DNA of 34,739 nt. Source: Brunnivagina elsteri CCALA 953 (GTDB lineage: Bacteria > Cyanobacteriota > Cyanobacteriia > Cyanobacteriales > Nostocaceae). Location of the stretch: positions 1-34,739 of the forward strand of contig NZ_NTFS01000016.1 of the NCBI RefSeq assembly GCF_002289455.1, in the 5' to 3' direction. Made by a program: the position numbers and the translations under genes. Below are positions 23,267 through 31,627 of the stretch, piece after piece. The number at the start of each line of letters is the position of its first letter. Position 1 is the first letter of the stretch. Below the pieces are notes generated by a model. The model did no database searches, was not told where the DNA came from, and saw nothing but the letters and a program-made list of their open reading frames with translations.

Positions 23267-24667
23267 TTAATTTTCGTCGGCGAGTAGAATATTTGTATTA
23301 GAGGTTGGGTTATTCGAGCCAAACAAAGCTATATCAGCTTTTAAGTAATCGATAAATTGCCGTGCAGCCCTCCCCGATCGCCCATTATGACGGGTTGCCC
23401 ATTGTAATGCTTTAAACTCCAAATCTTTTTGCGCGATCGCAATTTTTGCTTGGTTAGCTAGATGACGGACTATTTCCAAGTAGGTACTTTGGTCTGCGGG
23501 GGCAAATGTTAAGGTTAAACCAAAGCGATCGCTAAAGGATAATTTTTCTTGCATGGTGTCCCAAGCATGAACTTCGTCATTATCTCGCGGTGTTGGACGA
23601 TCGGCAAAAAATTCGCGGATAAGGTGACGACGGTTTGATGTCGCATATACTACAACGTTAGGCGATCGCGATGTTAAAGTACCTTCTAAGACTACTTTGA
23701 GGGCTTTGAATGCGTCGTCATCCTCTTCAAATGACAAGTCATCGACAAAGATAATAAATTTTTGTGACGCTTCCCGCAATTTTTCGACAATTAATGGTAG
23801 TTCTTTAAGTTCTGATTTAACAACTTCAATCAACCGCAAACCACGGTTAGCAAAATTATCTTGCTGAGAGTTGTCTTGCTTAAATTTATTATGCTCATTT
23901 AATAAAGCTTTTACCAAAGACGATTTTCCAGTACCACGACTACCGTACAGTAATACATTCTGCGCGTTGTATCCCGATAATAAAAATTCTGTATTCTTTA
24001 GCAAAGCTTCTTTCTGTGACTCGTAACCAACAAGTTCATCTAATTTTATCGGATCGGGATGGGGAATACCAATAAACTCCCCTGAATGCCAGCGCAAAGC
24101 TTTATATTCAGCAAATAAACCCGTTCCACACTGACGATAATAAGTCGCTAAATCTTCAACCACATCAGTCCAATCTTCTGATTGCTGTAAAGACTGAATA
24201 TATTGTTGTTGTGGAAAGCCAATATTTTCTATCTCTGTCGTTTCCATATACCATAAAACAGGTGATACGGGTAGATTGGCTACACATTGCATCCATTCAC
24301 TTAATAAAGCGCTGCTACATTCATATAGCGATCGCAATATTTGTAAGTCATGTTGAGTTGCGGCAATTAGTGATGCTGGCAAGCTAGCAAAGTCATGTTT
24401 TTGAGCTGCCCTCGAAAAAGGATTATCATCCCGCAGCATTTGCAAAATTAAATATTCTTCCCAATTTAGATTCTCGGATGCCAATGATTTGAAATAATTT
24501 CCATAAGCTTGCAAACAACCTCTCGCATCAGCATCTTTATAACGTATTGCTTGCAACATCTCCAAAAATGCAATCCCTGTTTGCCCTGTCAACACAGATT
24601 GGTAAAGTAAGAGAGAGGCTGCTTGACGTTGCAGGAATTGCACCTTGGTAATTATTTGGCTATCCAT
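23267..24667 (-). CDS. DUF815-type AAA ATPase
   Basis: A 466-residue protein. Residues 1-195 are a helical N-terminal region of unknown role. From residue 205 (IKLDELVGYESQKEALLKNTEFLL) it follows the DUF815 AAA family: Walker A GSRGTGKS (242-249), LRLIEVVKSELKELPLIVEKL, Walker B FIIFVDD (304-310), then FKALKVVLEGTL and VVVYATSNRRHLIREFF with the sensor Asn. DRFGLTLTFAPADQSTYLEIV and GRSGRAARQFIDYL close the lid. The biological role of DUF815 ATPases is not established. It lies upstream of the TerB-C and DUF2791 genes on the same strand, but 308 bases away, so a link to them is only possible. Confidence 0.85.
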   Translation of the reverse strand: MDSQIITKVQFLQRQAASLLLYQSVLTGQTGIAFLEMLQAIRYKDADARGCLQAYGNYFKSLASENLNWEEYLILQMLRDDNPFSRAAQKHDFASLPASLIAATQHDLQILRSLYECSSALLSEWMQCVANLPVSPVLWYMETTEIENIGFPQQQYIQSLQQSEDWTDVVEDLATYYRQCGTGLFAEYKALRWHSGEFIGIPHPDPIKLDELVGYESQKEALLKNTEFLLSGYNAQNVLLYGSRGTGKSSLVKALLNEHNKFKQDNSQQDNFANRGLRLIEVVKSELKELPLIVEKLREASQKFIIFVDDLSFEEDDDAFKALKVVLEGTLTSRSPNVVVYATSNRRHLIREFFADRPTPRDNDEVHAWDTMQEKLSFSDRFGLTLTFAPADQSTYLEIVRHLANQAKIAIAQKDLEFKALQWATRHNGRSGRAARQFIDYLKADIALFGSNNPTSNTNILLADEN

Positions 24668-24819
24668 TATTTTTTTATAGTCATGGGTAATGTCAAGGAA
24701 GTGCGCGATCGCGAAGTGTGAGAAGTAAGAAGTTGGATATCGTACGTTCCTGCTGTTTCCATAATTCTCTACTTTTTTAACCAGTACTCAGCAATAATTT
24801 TCTATGTGGGTTCTAAAAG

Positions 24820-25137
24820 ATGAATTTTGCTATTGTCGCTACGTTTGCTTACGGGATTTTATCTATTATTGGTGGCATTATCGGCTACATTCAAGTGAAA
24901 AGTAAAGTTTCTTTGATTAGCGGCACTATTAGCGGTTTAATCCTTGTTATTTCAGCTTTTCTTCAACTTCAAAGACAAGGATTTGCTCTAGCTTTAGCTG
25001 CTGTAATTACTGGCATATTAGTCATAGTTTTTGCAATTAGGTTACAAAAAACACGCAAGTTCATGCCTGCGGGTTTAATGACGGGTTTGGGAATCACGAC
25101 ACTAATTATCATTTTGAGTCAGTTGTTTGTTAAATAA
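24820..25137 (+). CDS. TMEM14 family membrane protein
   Basis: A 105-residue, four-helix membrane protein of the TMEM14/UPF0136 type (IVATFAYGILSIIGGIIGYIQVKSKVSLISG, then FALALAAVITGILVIVFAIRL and GLMTGLGITTLIIIL), with the Gly-rich helices and the GYxxxxSxxSLxSG pattern of the family. Plant relatives sit in plastid envelopes and are linked to lipid or fatty-acid movement; the bacterial role is unknown. It precedes the 1-kb gene-free region. Confidence 0.85.
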   Translation: MNFAIVATFAYGILSIIGGIIGYIQVKSKVSLISGTISGLILVISAFLQLQRQGFALALAAVITGILVIVFAIRLQKTRKFMPAGLMTGLGITTLIIILSQLFVK

Positions 25138-25591
25138 GGAAAAAATAACGACATAAAATATTGATCGTGATTTTCCTCAGGCAAGCAACGATTGCTTGTC
25201 TGTTTTATTGCATCCAAATGAGAATTTTTATGAGCAAATAGTATAAATATACTATATAAGTGGCTGTATTTGATACAAATGGCTGAAAGTGAGTTAGCGG
25301 AGCATACCGTAGGTATCGCATCCATAATATTCTCTCTACAAGTAATAAAAAATCTGTTTACCTTGAAACCGTCAGGTTTTTTATTGTGGTTATGAGGGGT
25401 ATTAAGTGGTTTAATGTTCCCAGCTTTCTGCTTTGAAAAAATACTTATTAGTCAAGTAGCTGGTTATTATCAAGCTATATTAATCGTTCATTGATTAGTT
25501 GATATTTTTTCACAATAATTAGATATATTCGTGGCAAATTTTAGTTAAAAATTGTCGATGTAATGTTTTTTTTGCAATCATATAAAAAATG

Positions 25592-25620
25592 TTGCAAAAG
25601 TTACAGAAAATTATTATAGA
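25592..25620 (+). promoter_or_regulatory. Promoter-like sequence upstream of the APH-HopA1 pair
   Basis: TTGCAA (25592-25597), a 17-base spacer, TATAGA (25615-25620). If used, the transcript would carry a leader of about 500 bases before the ATG at 26131. Match is partial (4/6 in each box). Confidence 0.3.
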
Positions 25621-25660
25621 GTTTCATCTAGCTAAAATAAGACGTAAAAATTAGAGTATT

Positions 25661-25691
25661 TTGAGTATTTATAAATAGGTGAAATACTTAA
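25661..25691 (+). promoter_or_regulatory. Leader hairpin 1
   Basis: TTGAGTATTT (25661-25670) pairs with AAATACTTAA (25682-25691), ten pairs with one G-U, around an 11-base loop. Confidence 0.45.
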
Positions 25692-25888
25692 TATAGTTGC
25701 TTTTGAGGCTTATTAGGTATCAATAAATTAAGTGCATAAAAATCATCATACTTATCCGGAATTGGGTTGAATATTTATGTACTTTGTATGTGTTAGCTAA
25801 AATTAATGGATAAGTTTATAAATGAGGTAGTGAAAACTATTTAATCAGGAGATTAGGGATAAGAGTAGTTCTAAACTGTAAGTCAGCA

Positions 25889-25920
25889 TAAATATCTACG
25901 CAAATACCCAAAGATATTTA
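25889..25920 (+). promoter_or_regulatory. Leader hairpin 2
   Basis: TAAATATCT (25889-25897) pairs perfectly with AGATATTTA (25912-25920) around a 14-base loop. Confidence 0.45.
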
Positions 25921-25972
25921 AAGATTTAAAGGCTTAGACAAGTGTAAGTTAAAGAGAAGGTGAAGGTATATA

Positions 25973-25998
25973 TTGCCATTTTGGCAAGTTTTCCTTGC
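25973..25998 (+). promoter_or_regulatory. Two mutually exclusive short hairpins
   Basis: TTGCCA/TGGCAA (25973-25987) and GCAAG/CTTGC (25984-25998) share the bases 25984-25987, so only one can form at a time. Such overlap is seen in attenuators and riboswitches, but also by chance. Confidence 0.35.
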
Positions 25999-26045
25999 AC
26001 AAATCGGATATTACTAGATAGTAGCGATCGCAAGTAATATTTGTG
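25998..26045 (+). promoter_or_regulatory. Bulged 13-bp hairpin upstream of the APH-like gene
   Basis: CACAAAT-[CGGAT]-ATTACT (25998-26015) pairs with AGTAATATTTGTG (26033-26045), 13 bp with a five-base bulge, around a loop holding a HIP1 octamer (26024-26031). It ends 85 bases before the start codon. Confidence 0.5.
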
Positions 26046-26130
26046 TGTGGTTACTGACTACCTAAAGATACAGAATCCGAACCTTTACCGAGAGAGCAGT
26101 TTAAAAAGCATACGAGCTAGGAAATAATAC

Positions 26131-27378
26131 ATGGTTTTTTCACTGTCTTCGCATAATGTTATCCAGTACCTGCAAGAAGCAGGGCTGTGTAGCTCTGAAG
26201 ATGGCGCATCAGCAGATTCTGAATTACCTCAGAGTAGTAAAAATCTTAATATTCTTGTAACTCTGACTGGAAATCACCAGCTGCTGGTTAAACAGGAGCG
26301 CTGTCTTGGGATTGATAGTGGGGTTGATGGGATACCCCATGAATTGTTTAATGAATGGTTGTTACATCAATTGGTACAACGCTTTCCAGTGTTGGGAAAT
26401 ATTTCTGCCATGTCATCATCGGTAGTGTATTTCGATGAGGCAAATTCGATTTTGGTTCGTAATTACCTCAGTGAATACGAGGAATTAAGAAGTTTTTATG
26501 GGGATAGAGGTATTTTCCCAGAAGCAATAGCCACAGCAATCGGGAGTAGTTTGGCTGCGTTACATCGCACAACCTACAACTATAGGGAATATCGTAATTT
26601 TATGGCGACTGCTCCCCAGGGAGTGATTCGTTATCAATTTTTCAATCCAGCTCAGAGTATTGGTGCTGTTTCCCCAGAAATTTTTGGTGGTATTCCGACA
26701 GAAGCGTTAGAGTTTTATGTTCGTCATCAGCGCGACGAGAGTTTAGAAAGTGCGATCGCGGATTTAGCGTATGACTGGAATCCCTGCTGTTTAACGCACA
26801 ATGACTTGAAATTAGAGAATATTCTCGTACATTCGCGCTGGCAACATCTAGATAATTGTTTGATTCGGTTAATTGACTGGGAAACGGCTTCCTGGGGAGA
26901 ACCTGCATTTGATTTGGGTAATTTGATAGCCGATTATTTGCGAATTTGGCTGGAAAGTTTGGTTATGGATTCAACGCTGGAATTGAAAGAATCGCTGCAT
27001 TTGGCAGTAGTTCCAGTGGAGATGGTTCAACCTTCGATTTTGGCATTGACTCGCGCTTATTTGAGTGCGTTTCCAATGATTTTAGAATACCGTCAAGACT
27101 TTATTTTGCGGGTAGTTCAATTTGCGGGGTTAGCGCTGATTAATCAACTTGAACAAAACCTCAAGTATAGTCAACACTTCGACAATGGGGGAATTCCAAT
27201 GTTAGAGGTAGCCAAAACATTGGTAACAATGCCACAGCAATCGATAGAAACAGTATTTGGTGTAGCTGAATCCCAAATTATCGAACCAATGCAAAAAATT
27301 CACAAAATCCCCAAAACCGAACGCGAGCAAAACTTGCTGCGAATTTATTACGAAAAACCCCGTTTACGCGGATGTTGA
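26131..27378 (+). CDS. APH-fold kinase, LanK/TvaC-like
   Basis: A 415-residue protein of the aminoglycoside/choline phosphotransferase fold: an ATP-binding Lys at K54 (LLVKQER), a catalytic loop HNDLKLEN (H223, D225, N230) and a metal-binding DWE (D249-E251) in LIDWETASWGEPAFDLGNL. The gene directly downstream encodes a HopA1-domain protein. In class V lanthipeptide (LxmK/LxmY) and thioamitide (TvaC/TvaD) pathways exactly this pair phosphorylates Ser/Thr of a precursor peptide and then eliminates phosphate. By that analogy this is the kinase half of a split dehydratase; the substrate is unknown. A simple small-molecule kinase remains possible. Upstream lies the hairpin-rich leader. Confidence 0.8.
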   Translation: MVFSLSSHNVIQYLQEAGLCSSEDGASADSELPQSSKNLNILVTLTGNHQLLVKQERCLGIDSGVDGIPHELFNEWLLHQLVQRFPVLGNISAMSSSVVYFDEANSILVRNYLSEYEELRSFYGDRGIFPEAIATAIGSSLAALHRTTYNYREYRNFMATAPQGVIRYQFFNPAQSIGAVSPEIFGGIPTEALEFYVRHQRDESLESAIADLAYDWNPCCLTHNDLKLENILVHSRWQHLDNCLIRLIDWETASWGEPAFDLGNLIADYLRIWLESLVMDSTLELKESLHLAVVPVEMVQPSILALTRAYLSAFPMILEYRQDFILRVVQFAGLALINQLEQNLKYSQHFDNGGIPMLEVAKTLVTMPQQSIETVFGVAESQIIEPMQKIHKIPKTEREQNLLRIYYEKPRLRGC

Positions 27379-27390
27379 ACTTTTCTTTTT

Positions 27391-27434
27391 GGGCAATGAG
27401 AAAAGTAATGATTAAGTAATTATGTCCATTGCCC
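27391..27434 (+). repeat. Inverted repeat between kinase and HopA1 genes
   Basis: GGGCAATG (27391-27398) and CATTGCCC (27427-27434) are perfect complements 28 bases apart, in the short gap before the HopA1 start. It could adjust the ratio of the two proteins. Confidence 0.45.
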
Positions 27435-27464
27435 TATTTCCTATTCCCTATTTGTGTTCTCATA

Positions 27465-28559
27465 ATGCTAGAAACTGCCGACAAGCTAATCGAGACGCTA
27501 CAAAATATTGCTAGCGATATTCAAATTCAGGAAAATTTTTGCATTCGTCATCCCAATTATCAGCCTTTTGCTTTACCTGCCGATGTTGTGGCACGATTTG
27601 AACGCAATCCTCTACATTTACAGCAAAAATATCGCGCTTTATTATTACGAAATTTTATTTACGGGATTTATTTCAACGCATCACTAAGAAATAGTTTGAC
27701 AAATTGTCCTTTGCGTGTATCAAGGATTTACACGCTCCACCACAATTTGGAGAATAATTCAATATTAGGAATAGATAAAGATTTTTATACAGAATTGCAC
27801 GATCGCAATTGTGGTACGGGTTATTTTGATGGTGATTGGGAAGTATTGCGAAGGGAACCGGATGGGAGCGTTGCGGTAGTAAAAGCTGGTTTAACAATGT
27901 ATGCTGAAAGCGACAAGCATCTTGTACCCGATGCACCAATTGCCAAAAGAGGCGATCGCATTGCGATAAAATTGCCCAAAAATCGCTTGCAGAATGGGTT
28001 TTACATTGCGATTAGTAATGCAGGGCAACAAAGACAAAATCGCGATCGTGATTTGGGATTAGGAAAAGTTTACTTTAATATCAGCAAAGAAGGTGCGATC
28101 GCATTAATGGATACCCTGACTTTAGAACTAAATGCGGTGGAAATTCCGTTTAGTTTCCAAGTTCTTTGTCATCCTGCTGCTTTTGGACGTTATGATTCCT
28201 GTGTACTTTGTTTTGAAAAGCAAGATTATTCAACTATCCGTCAAGTTTTACAAACCACTTATTTGTCGCATCAATCGCATTTTTCCAGCGAAACCCCGCT
28301 ATTTACCAAATTATTAGCACCAGGATTAGGTTTAGCGGAAGAACCAAAGCAAAAATTTGTACAACAAGAAAGCTTTGGAATGAATCGCTGTCAAATAGTA
28401 GCTAATGCTTTAGCTGAAACTTGGCAAAAATATGGAAACTCAGTTGATGAAAGAATAGAAGCAGTTCAAGAGTATTTTATCAGATTTGGTATTGATTTAC
28501 AACGTCCTTACTTAAACCCCAATTCTGAAGATATTTACACAGCTATCAGTCAAATTTAG
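27465..28559 (+). CDS. HopA1-domain protein, LanY/TvaD-like lyase candidate
   Basis: I start at the ATG at 27465 (MLETADKLIETLQNIA, 364 residues); an in-frame TTG at 27429 lies in repeat-like DNA. The second half follows the HopA1 family: LGKVYFNISKEGAIALMDTLTLELN, VEIPFSFQVLCHPAAFGRYDSCVLCF, TPLFTKLLAPGLGLAEEP and ESFGMNRCQIVANALAETW. HopA1 was named from a Pseudomonas type III effector, but bacteria without that system use the domain in RiPP enzymes such as TvaD and LxmY, paired with an APH-like kinase, to eliminate phosphate. The kinase gene is 86 bases upstream. No precursor, cyclase or transporter gene is adjacent. The enzymatic role is inferred from this pairing. Confidence 0.82.
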   Translation: MLETADKLIETLQNIASDIQIQENFCIRHPNYQPFALPADVVARFERNPLHLQQKYRALLLRNFIYGIYFNASLRNSLTNCPLRVSRIYTLHHNLENNSILGIDKDFYTELHDRNCGTGYFDGDWEVLRREPDGSVAVVKAGLTMYAESDKHLVPDAPIAKRGDRIAIKLPKNRLQNGFYIAISNAGQQRQNRDRDLGLGKVYFNISKEGAIALMDTLTLELNAVEIPFSFQVLCHPAAFGRYDSCVLCFEKQDYSTIRQVLQTTYLSHQSHFSSETPLFTKLLAPGLGLAEEPKQKFVQQESFGMNRCQIVANALAETWQKYGNSVDERIEAVQEYFIRFGIDLQRPYLNPNSEDIYTAISQI

Positions 28560-28577
28560 TCAAATTTAGTCAAATTT
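28548..28577 (+). repeat. Three perfect 10-nt repeats over the HopA1 stop codon
   Basis: AGTCAAATTT occurs three times in tandem; the first copy contains the end of the coding sequence and the TAG stop (28557-28559) spans the first junction. Confidence 0.8.
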
Positions 28578-28593
28578 TAACTTTTATTTATAC

Positions 28594-28618
28594 CCCTGAC
28601 TTCTTTAAGAAATCAGGG
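28594..28618. terminator. Hairpin after the HopA1 gene, possible terminator
   Basis: CCCTGA-c-TTCT and AGAA-a-TCAGGG form a 10-bp stem with one mismatch and a three-base loop. It lies 35 bases after the stop codon; the T-run is missing, so termination is only suggested. Confidence 0.4.
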
Positions 28619-28721
28619 ATATTATGTCAGAGATATGTCCAATAACTGCTAACCGTTATCAGGTTTAAAGTTTACTTTTAGACTATTTCAGTCTTAATCT
28701 TAACTTATAGTTATCACCAAA

Positions 28722-29129
28722 ATGTCTTTTACATATTATCGCACAGTCCGATTTCAAGATACAGATTCAGCAGGAGTTGTCTATTTTGCCAATATTTTAA
28801 AGATTTGCCATGAAGCTTATGAGGAATCTTTAGAAGTATCTGGAATTAATCTCAAATATTTTTTTCTAAACCCAAAAATTGCTTATCCAATTATTCATGC
28901 AAATATTGATTTTTTCAAACCGATATATTGTGGAGATAAGCTAGAAGTTCAGTTAATACCGCAAAAGGTTACTAATGAAAAATTTGAAATTAGTTATGAA
29001 ATTTTTATAGCTGATGTAATAGTTAGTAAAGCAATGACTCGACATGCTTCTATTGATATTGTAACCCGACAAAAAAGAGAAATATCTGATGAAATTGATA
29101 GATGGATTCAAGTATTAAATCAAAGGTAA
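28722..29129 (+). CDS. menI: 1,4-dihydroxy-2-naphthoyl-CoA thioesterase
   Basis: Hotdog-fold thioesterase that frees 1,4-dihydroxy-2-naphthoate from its CoA ester in phylloquinone synthesis (Slr0204 type). The 135 residues start [21 protein letters not shown], with the catalytic Asp in DTDSAG, then the helix [34 protein letters not shown] and a C-terminal strand. This form is related to 4-hydroxybenzoyl-CoA thioesterases. The setting, next to menE, menC, menA and menF, decides in favour of DHNA-CoA. It converges on menE. Confidence 0.88.
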   Translation: MSFTYYRTVRFQDTDSAGVVYFANILKICHEAYEESLEVSGINLKYFFLNPKIAYPIIHANIDFFKPIYCGDKLEVQLIPQKVTNEKFEISYEIFIADVIVSKAMTRHASIDIVTRQKREISDEIDRWIQVLNQR

Positions 29130-29159
29130 AACAAAACTATTTTTTGGTTATCTATTGGA

Positions 29160-30569
29160 TTATTTATTATTCATTAGATGCATTGCTATTTCATACAGTT
29201 TCTGATGATTGATTTTACCTTGCTGATTACGTGGTAATTCTGCAATGGGAATCCAATGTTTAGGAACTTTAAATTTACTCAGTTTGTATTTAAGAATAGT
29301 TTGAATTGCGAAAATAGAAGTACTTGAATATTTGGGAATATAAATAGCCGTAATTATTTGACCCCAATATTTATCTGGTACACCAATTATACATACATCA
29401 ATTACCATTTCAGTCGCCCTAATTGCTGCTTCTATCTCTTTTGGATAAACATTTTCTCCACCAGTAATGATTTTTTCACTGTTACGACCAATAATATGTA
29501 AATATTCATTTTGATCGAAATAGCCAATATCATCTGTTAAAAAGTGTCCTAGAGACATATTAGTATATATTTTATCTATATTTTGATTATTTTCATGATA
29601 GTAACCAAGAGATAAAGAAGCAGATTTAATTTTAATTAGACCAATATTATTCGCAGGTAAAATATTATTTTTTTCGTCACAAATTATTACTTCTGCATGA
29701 GGTAAAACCTGACCACAGCCAACTTTCCCATTAAGAAAGTCATTAGGTTTAAGCGTCACAATTTGAGAAGCTGTTTCAGTCATGCCATAGGTTGGCGCTA
29801 ATTTAATTTGATAGGATTTGGCTTTTTCTAATAACTCATTCCATGCAGCAGTACCACCCAAAAGTACTGTTTTAAATTCAGATAAATATTTAGTTAAAGA
29901 TAAACTTTCTAACAGTCGCTGTAATTGAGTTGGAACTAAAGATATAAAAAAATCTGACTGATTTACCTTTGGTATTTCACCTAATTCAAGTTGACAAAAA
30001 GGTAAAATTACCAACTTTCCACCAGTCGAAAAACTCCGCATAAACTGCATTAAACCACTGACATGATATAACGGTAAAACGCAAACTGAATTAACTTTGT
30101 TGACTTGAAAATATTCTTTAAAACCCCGTACTGATGCTGTCAAAGTATCCCAGGTATGAACGGCAAATTTGATATCTCCTGAAGAACCACCAGTAGGAAT
30201 CATGATAAGTGGGGAATGGGGAATAGAAGGAGACAAATAGCTTACTTGTCTTGCTTTGCCCGTTACCTCTTTCCCAAAAATAATATCTGGCTGTACTAAA
30301 TTCAAAACTTGCTGCCATTCGTTTTCTCCCCAATCGGGATTACATAGGAAGACTTGGGATTTTGCCGCACAAGCAGCAAGAAAACCAGCAAGAAAATTTA
30401 TATGATCGCGATCGCATATAATTACCTTAGTTTGCCTGATGTTCTTTTCACTCTCATAATCCAATATTTCTAAATATAATTTTTCAACTAACTGTCGAAA
30501 TTGGTACTTGTCACAACCAAAAAGCCAATCATTAGCGAGATTATCAAAATCAGCAAACATTTCTATCAT
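29160..30569 (-). CDS. menE: o-Succinylbenzoate-CoA ligase
   Basis: Acyl-adenylating enzyme that activates o-succinylbenzoate with ATP and CoA. The 469 residues have the P-loop-like core MIPTGGSSGDIKFAVHTW (about 120-137), LYHVSGLMQFMRSF, the A5 motif PTYGMTETASQIV and the A7-A8 region LTDDIGYFDQNEYLHIIGRNSEKIITGGENVYPKEIE. The C-terminal A10 Lys is in ELPRNQQGKINHQKL. An AGGA about nine bases before the ATG at 30569 supports this start. menC ends 17 bases upstream, so they are co-transcribed. Confidence 0.94.
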   Translation of the reverse strand: MIEMFADFDNLANDWLFGCDKYQFRQLVEKLYLEILDYESEKNIRQTKVIICDRDHINFLAGFLAACAAKSQVFLCNPDWGENEWQQVLNLVQPDIIFGKEVTGKARQVSYLSPSIPHSPLIMIPTGGSSGDIKFAVHTWDTLTASVRGFKEYFQVNKVNSVCVLPLYHVSGLMQFMRSFSTGGKLVILPFCQLELGEIPKVNQSDFFISLVPTQLQRLLESLSLTKYLSEFKTVLLGGTAAWNELLEKAKSYQIKLAPTYGMTETASQIVTLKPNDFLNGKVGCGQVLPHAEVIICDEKNNILPANNIGLIKIKSASLSLGYYHENNQNIDKIYTNMSLGHFLTDDIGYFDQNEYLHIIGRNSEKIITGGENVYPKEIEAAIRATEMVIDVCIIGVPDKYWGQIITAIYIPKYSSTSIFAIQTILKYKLSKFKVPKHWIPIAELPRNQQGKINHQKLYEIAMHLMNNK

Positions 30570-30573
30570 TGGT

Positions 30574-30594
30574 TAATTCCTAACTCCTAAATTT
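30574..30594. repeat. Heptamer repeats at the menC/menE junction
   Basis: TAATTCC, TAACTCC and TAAATTT. The menC stop codon (30587-30589) lies within this STRR-like stretch. Confidence 0.5.
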
Positions 30595-31540
30595 CCTCTT
30601 CTTGAAACCAATGATTAACACCAAAACCAACTGCTCGTTTATGGAGTGATAATTCATCAGCTAATCGAAGTGCAGCATTTCTACCAACATCAGTTTCAAA
30701 TACTGACGAAAATACCGCATCAATTTGATACCTATGACAAAAATTACGCAACCGAGATAGTGAACCAATAATTCCCGGTTTAATCACAAAAACACCTTGC
30801 CAACCATCTTGATAGCAGGTTTCTAGATTGTGAAGTGTAGAGACAGACTCATCAAGAGCTATTTTCGTACTGTAACAATTACCAAGCTCTAACATTTCTG
30901 CAAATTGACTTGCTGGAAGTGGTTGTTCGATAAATTCAATATCTAAAGAATTATTCTTTGACATCATGCGATCGCAATTAAATAACCACAAATTAGCTGT
31001 TTCATAATTTAAACCTCCATTTGCGTCTAAGCGCAATTTTGTACCTTCGGGTAAAGCTTTTACAAGTAATTTAAAAATCGCTATTTCTTCCACAATTGGA
31101 TGGACTGATATTTTCCATTTAAAAGTACGATATCCCTGATTCCATAGAGGTTTCCAAGCATCTAAGACTACAAAACCCGCAGGTAATAAAGCACTAAATT
31201 TAAAAGAATTAGAATTACTTTTATGCTCCATTTCTAATGCCAGATTAGCCATTTCCCATGCAGACTCAAAGCCAAATTGGCAAGCAGATAATTTATCAGG
31301 AATAGAAAAAATAAATTCTTCACTAACCTGTAATGGTAGCTGCTGACAAAATGCCAATGCTTGTTCTATAGTTTCGGAAGCAAACCAGGGGATAGGAGCA
31401 ATTTCACCAGAACCAATATTACCTGTTTCGCTGACAAGATGAATAATAATGCCTTCACGAATATCCCAAATACCGTGATTAGTTTGCAAAGGACGAATAA
31501 ATTCTCTTTTGTAGGGGCAGAAATTGAATTTATATTGCAT
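30587..31540 (-). CDS. menC: o-Succinylbenzoate synthase
   Basis: Enolase-superfamily enzyme that dehydrates SHCHC to o-succinylbenzoate. The 317 residues show the barrel active-site elements: FKWKISV (general base Lys), LRLDANGGLNYETA (metal Asp), IEFIEQPLP (metal Glu), KIALDESVSTL (metal Asp-Glu) and VFVIKPGIIGSLSRL (Lys at the end of the sixth strand). The N-terminal capping domain holds SGEIAPIPWFASETIEQAL. The start at 31540 (MQYKFNFCPYKREF) fits the family. Same strand as menE and menA. Confidence 0.94.
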   Translation of the reverse strand: MQYKFNFCPYKREFIRPLQTNHGIWDIREGIIIHLVSETGNIGSGEIAPIPWFASETIEQALAFCQQLPLQVSEEFIFSIPDKLSACQFGFESAWEMANLALEMEHKSNSNSFKFSALLPAGFVVLDAWKPLWNQGYRTFKWKISVHPIVEEIAIFKLLVKALPEGTKLRLDANGGLNYETANLWLFNCDRMMSKNNSLDIEFIEQPLPASQFAEMLELGNCYSTKIALDESVSTLHNLETCYQDGWQGVFVIKPGIIGSLSRLRNFCHRYQIDAVFSSVFETDVGRNAALRLADELSLHKRAVGFGVNHWFQEEEI

Positions 31541-31599
31541 GGGATGTTATTGGGTATTAGACATTAAAGATAGACTATTACCTATTAACTCTTAATTTC

Positions 31600-31627
31600 T
31601 AACTCCTAATTCCTAACTCCTAGTTAA
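31600..31627. repeat. Four 7-nt repeats over the menA stop codon
   Basis: TAACTCC, TAATTCC, TAACTCC and TAGTTAA. The menA stop (31620-31622) falls inside the array. Confidence 0.6.

Larger units (their letters stand above)
25138..26130. other. Gene-free 1-kb region, hairpin-rich, upstream of the APH-like gene
   Basis: No gene is supported. The first 250 bases contain the small dispersed palindrome ATACC-gta-GGTAT (25304-25316) and a 38-codon plus-strand frame (25279-25395) that runs through it and looks accidental. A possible weak terminator, AAACC-gtca-GGTTT plus T's, lies near 25366-25382. The part from 25592 holds a promoter-like sequence and several hairpins, listed separately. I looked for a short precursor-peptide gene on the plus strand and found only frames of 7 to 38 codons with no Cys/Ser/Thr-rich core. 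Confidence 0.6.

Noticed and set aside
25119-25325. 68-codon minus-strand frame as a RiPP precursor for the APH-HopA1 pair
   Set aside because: Its first codons come from a common cyanobacterial small repeat, it has no leader/core layout, and it overlaps the TMEM14 gene end on the opposite strand.
25279-25395. 38-codon plus-strand frame as a precursor peptide
   Set aside because: It runs through the dispersed palindrome at 25304-25316, has no clear ribosome site and no Cys or Ser/Thr-rich core.
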